Shown: positions 6,246 through 7,344 of the stretch, in pieces
How the letters are laid out: each line of letters opens with the position of its first letter
How positions within the stretch are numbered: the first letter of the stretch is position 1
Assembly: GCA_028819775.1 (NCBI GenBank)
Contig: JAPPKV010000485.1
Span: 1 to 7,344, forward strand
DNA length: 7,344 nt
Direction: 5' to 3'
From: Gammaproteobacteria bacterium
Lineage (GTDB): Bacteria > Pseudomonadota > Gammaproteobacteria > Pseudomonadales > Azotimanducaceae_A
Position numbers and translations under genes: made by a program
The notes under the pieces: generated by a model
Told to the model about the DNA's origin: nothing
Seen by the model: only the letters and a program-made list of their open reading frames with translations
Database searches by the model: none

Positions 6246-6321
6246 GGGCGACCCTATCGCGCCCGCAGGGCGCGCCGGTCGCCCTTGACCCTATCGCGCC
6301 CGTCAGGGCGCGCGGTCGCCC
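6246..6321. repeat. Two tandem G+C-rich palindromic repeat units
   Basis: Two 35-base units (6250-6284 and 6287-6321) begin with GACCCTATCGCGCCCG and differ by one inserted and one deleted base; their period is 37. Each holds a perfect 7-bp stem CGCGCCC/GGGCGCG (6258-6264 with 6268-6274; 6295-6301 with 6306-6312). Unit 1 also has an outer 8-bp stem GGGCGACC/GGTCGCCC (6246-6253 with 6277-6284), giving a long nested hairpin that starts on the base after the sfsA stop. It could end or stabilise sfsA mRNA, although no T-tract follows. It resembles REP-type extragenic palindromes. Confidence 0.75.
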
Positions 6322-6377
6322 GTGCCGGAAGTCCCGGTTGTCTCGGAAAGGGTAGGGTAAAACGCCGCAAAACGGCT

Positions 6378-6407
6378 CTAACGCGCCCGCAAGGGCGCTC
6401 GCTCGCC
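6378..6407. repeat. Degenerate third copy of the palindromic unit
   Basis: CTAACGCGCCCGCAAGGGCG matches the centre of the two tandem units and keeps a 6-bp stem GCGCCC/GGGCGC (6383-6388 with 6393-6398) around a GCAA loop, with a decayed right flank. Between it and the tandem pair is a small GCCG/CGGC stem (6364-6376), followed on the minus strand by GTTTTA, a weak terminator-like pattern. Confidence 0.5.
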
Positions 6408-6432
6408 GTCTGGCCCCATCCCCCCCGCCCGA

Positions 6433-6484
6433 GGACTCTGCGCCTCTGCAACGGCACTTTGGGCCGTTCTGAGGCGCAGACTCC
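6433..6484 (-). terminator. Long hairpin downstream of the kinase gene
   Basis: The arms pair as GGA/TCC, a C-C mismatch, TCTGCGCCTC/GAGGCGCAGA (6437-6446 with 6471-6480), a small bulge, then AACGGC/GCCGTT (6450-6455 with 6463-6468) around a 7-base loop. It starts 13 bases after the kinase stop on the minus strand. The stem is strong but no T-tract follows, so it may be a processing or 3'-end stabilising structure, or act for both convergent genes. It is unrelated in sequence to the repeats at 6246-6407. Confidence 0.5.
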
Positions 6485-6496
6485 TTGGCCCGTCCC

Positions 6497-7344
6497 CTAC
6501 GGGGCCCGGTACCTCGCCTTGATCTGGACATACTCCGCCACGTGGTCGAGACGGGCGCCGTGCCTGGCCACCAGCTCGGCGGCGGCGAAGTTCGCGAAAC
6601 CGGCGGCAGCGCTCGGCTCCGCACCATTCACCCGGGCGTGCAGGACGGCGCCCGCGTAGATGTCGCCGGCACCGGTCGTGTCGACGGCTTGGCTTGGGAA
6701 ACCGGGTGCGAACTGGCCTCTGCCCTTCGCCACGGCGAGGCTGCCGCGCGCTCCGAGGGTAATGTTGAGGAACGGAGCGATGTCGCCGAGTTCGGCGACG
6801 GCGATATCCAGGCGGTCAGTCCCGGCCCAGGTCAGGGCTTCTTCCTCGTTGCAGAACAGTTGATCGACGCCGTTGCCGAGCATGTCGACGAGCCCGTCTC
6901 GGAAGTTGACGACCATGGACGGGTCCGCGAGCGACAGGCTCGTCCGCCGACGTCCGAGTTCGGCGATCTGCCGCGCTTGGACGGCGGCCTCTCGACCCGA
7001 TTCCGAAGACGCGAGATAGCCTTCGACGTAGAAATACGCGGACCCCGCGATGGCGGCCTCGTTCAGATCCTGCGGCCCCAGTTCGGCCGACGCACCGAGA
7101 AATGTCGTCATCGTTCGTTCGGCGTCTGCCGTGATGAGGGTCAGGCATCGACCGGATTTGCCATTCCCATCGCGTGTTCCGGCGGTGGCGACGCCGACAT
7201 CGCCGAATTCCTCTAGGAAGAAACGACCGAGATCGTCGTCCGCCACTCGGCAGGAATAGGCGCTGCGGCCGCCAAAGGCGTGTACCGCAAACACGGTATT
7301 CGCAGCGGACCCGCCGGCGCGACGTTTGGGTTCGTGGTCGTGAA
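6497..7344 (-). CDS. PfkB-family adenosine kinase, 5' end cut by window edge
   Basis: The frame is open from the right edge to TAG at 6499-6497, giving 281 residues; about 50 N-terminal residues lie outside. The GTG at 7294 is internal, since the conserved KRRAGGSAANT motif (6-16) precedes it. Seen: the PfkB substrate region AGGSAANTVFAVHAFGG (9-25), RVADDDLGRFFLEE (32-45), ERTMTTFLGAS (75-85), FYVEGYL (104-110), CNEEEAL (164-170), ITLGARGS (194-201) and the second PfkB signature DTTGAGDIYAGA (221-232), whose D227 is the catalytic base. The pattern fits the adenosine kinase group common in gammaproteobacteria, which phosphorylates adenosine to AMP with ATP. Other purine nucleosides or a sugar remain possible because substrate choice cannot be read from motifs alone. 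The gene is convergent with sfsA across the repeat-rich spacer. Confidence 0.92.
   Translation of the reverse strand, partial: HDHEPKRRAGGSAANTVFAVHAFGGRSAYSCRVADDDLGRFFLEEFGDVGVATAGTRDGNGKSGRCLTLITADAERTMTTFLGASAELGPQDLNEAAIAGSAYFYVEGYLASSESGREAAVQARQIAELGRRRTSLSLADPSMVVNFRDGLVDMLGNGVDQLFCNEEEALTWAGTDRLDIAVAELGDIAPFLNITLGARGSLAVAKGRGQFAPGFPSQAVDTTGAGDIYAGAVLHARVNGAEPSAAAGFANFAAAELVARHGARLDHVAEYVQIKARYRAP

Noticed and set aside
6246..6407. CRISPR array
   Set aside because: There are only two close copies with a 2-base gap, no spacers, strong internal palindromes and no cas genes.
5938..6627. Minus-strand frame of 229 codons over sfsA and the spacer
   Set aside because: It is arginine- and proline-rich, spans the palindromic repeats and the end of two well-supported genes, and has no domain.

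Overview
The window looks like a chromosomal segment of a high-G+C gammaproteobacterium. This rests on a tight dksA-gluQ gene pair, an sfsA gene beside it whose N-terminus closely resembles E. coli SfsA, a CorB/YfjD-type transporter of the usual length, and a PfkB adenosine kinase of a type common in that class. Species cannot be named from the sequence. No tRNA, rRNA, CRISPR array, insertion sequence or attachment site was found.

Left part (1-2422, all minus strand): three genes that may form one transcription unit. The first is an NtrC-type regulator (2422-1094). Ten bases later comes a 75-residue unknown protein with a TTG start (1083-856). An ATGA overlap then leads into a divergent member of the bis-aminopropyl spermidine synthase (BpsA, PF01861) family, which runs off the left edge. 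The regulator keeps its ATPase core and Fis-type DNA-binding end. It has lost the receiver phospho-acceptor aspartate, the receiver lysine and the GAFTGA loop that contacts sigma-54. The BpsA-like gene is clearly poorer in G+C than the rest of the window (about 48-50% in two hand-counted 60-base blocks, against 70% in a block of corB), which suggests an accessory origin. This unit is the most unusual part of the window.

Divergent spacer (2423-2730): just upstream of the regulator lie two 14-bp palindromes with TTG-N8-CAA symmetry, exactly 21 bp apart. They resemble paired CRP/FNR-geometry operators. The rest of the spacer holds only weak signals.

Centre (2731-6245): conserved housekeeping genes. 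corB (plus) meets gluQ (minus) tail to tail, with two bases between stop codons. dksA and gluQ form a minus-strand pair with a one-base gap. sfsA diverges from dksA. DksA helps RNA polymerase respond to ppGpp, GluQ modifies tRNA(Asp), CorB is a CBS-domain membrane protein of the Mg2+/Co2+ group, and SfsA is a predicted nuclease-fold protein of uncertain role.

Right part (6246-7344): a 251-base convergent spacer full of G+C-rich palindromes (two 35-base tandem units with nested stems, a decayed third copy, and a separate 52-base hairpin), followed by the 3' part of a PfkB-family adenosine kinase gene on the minus strand that runs off the right edge.
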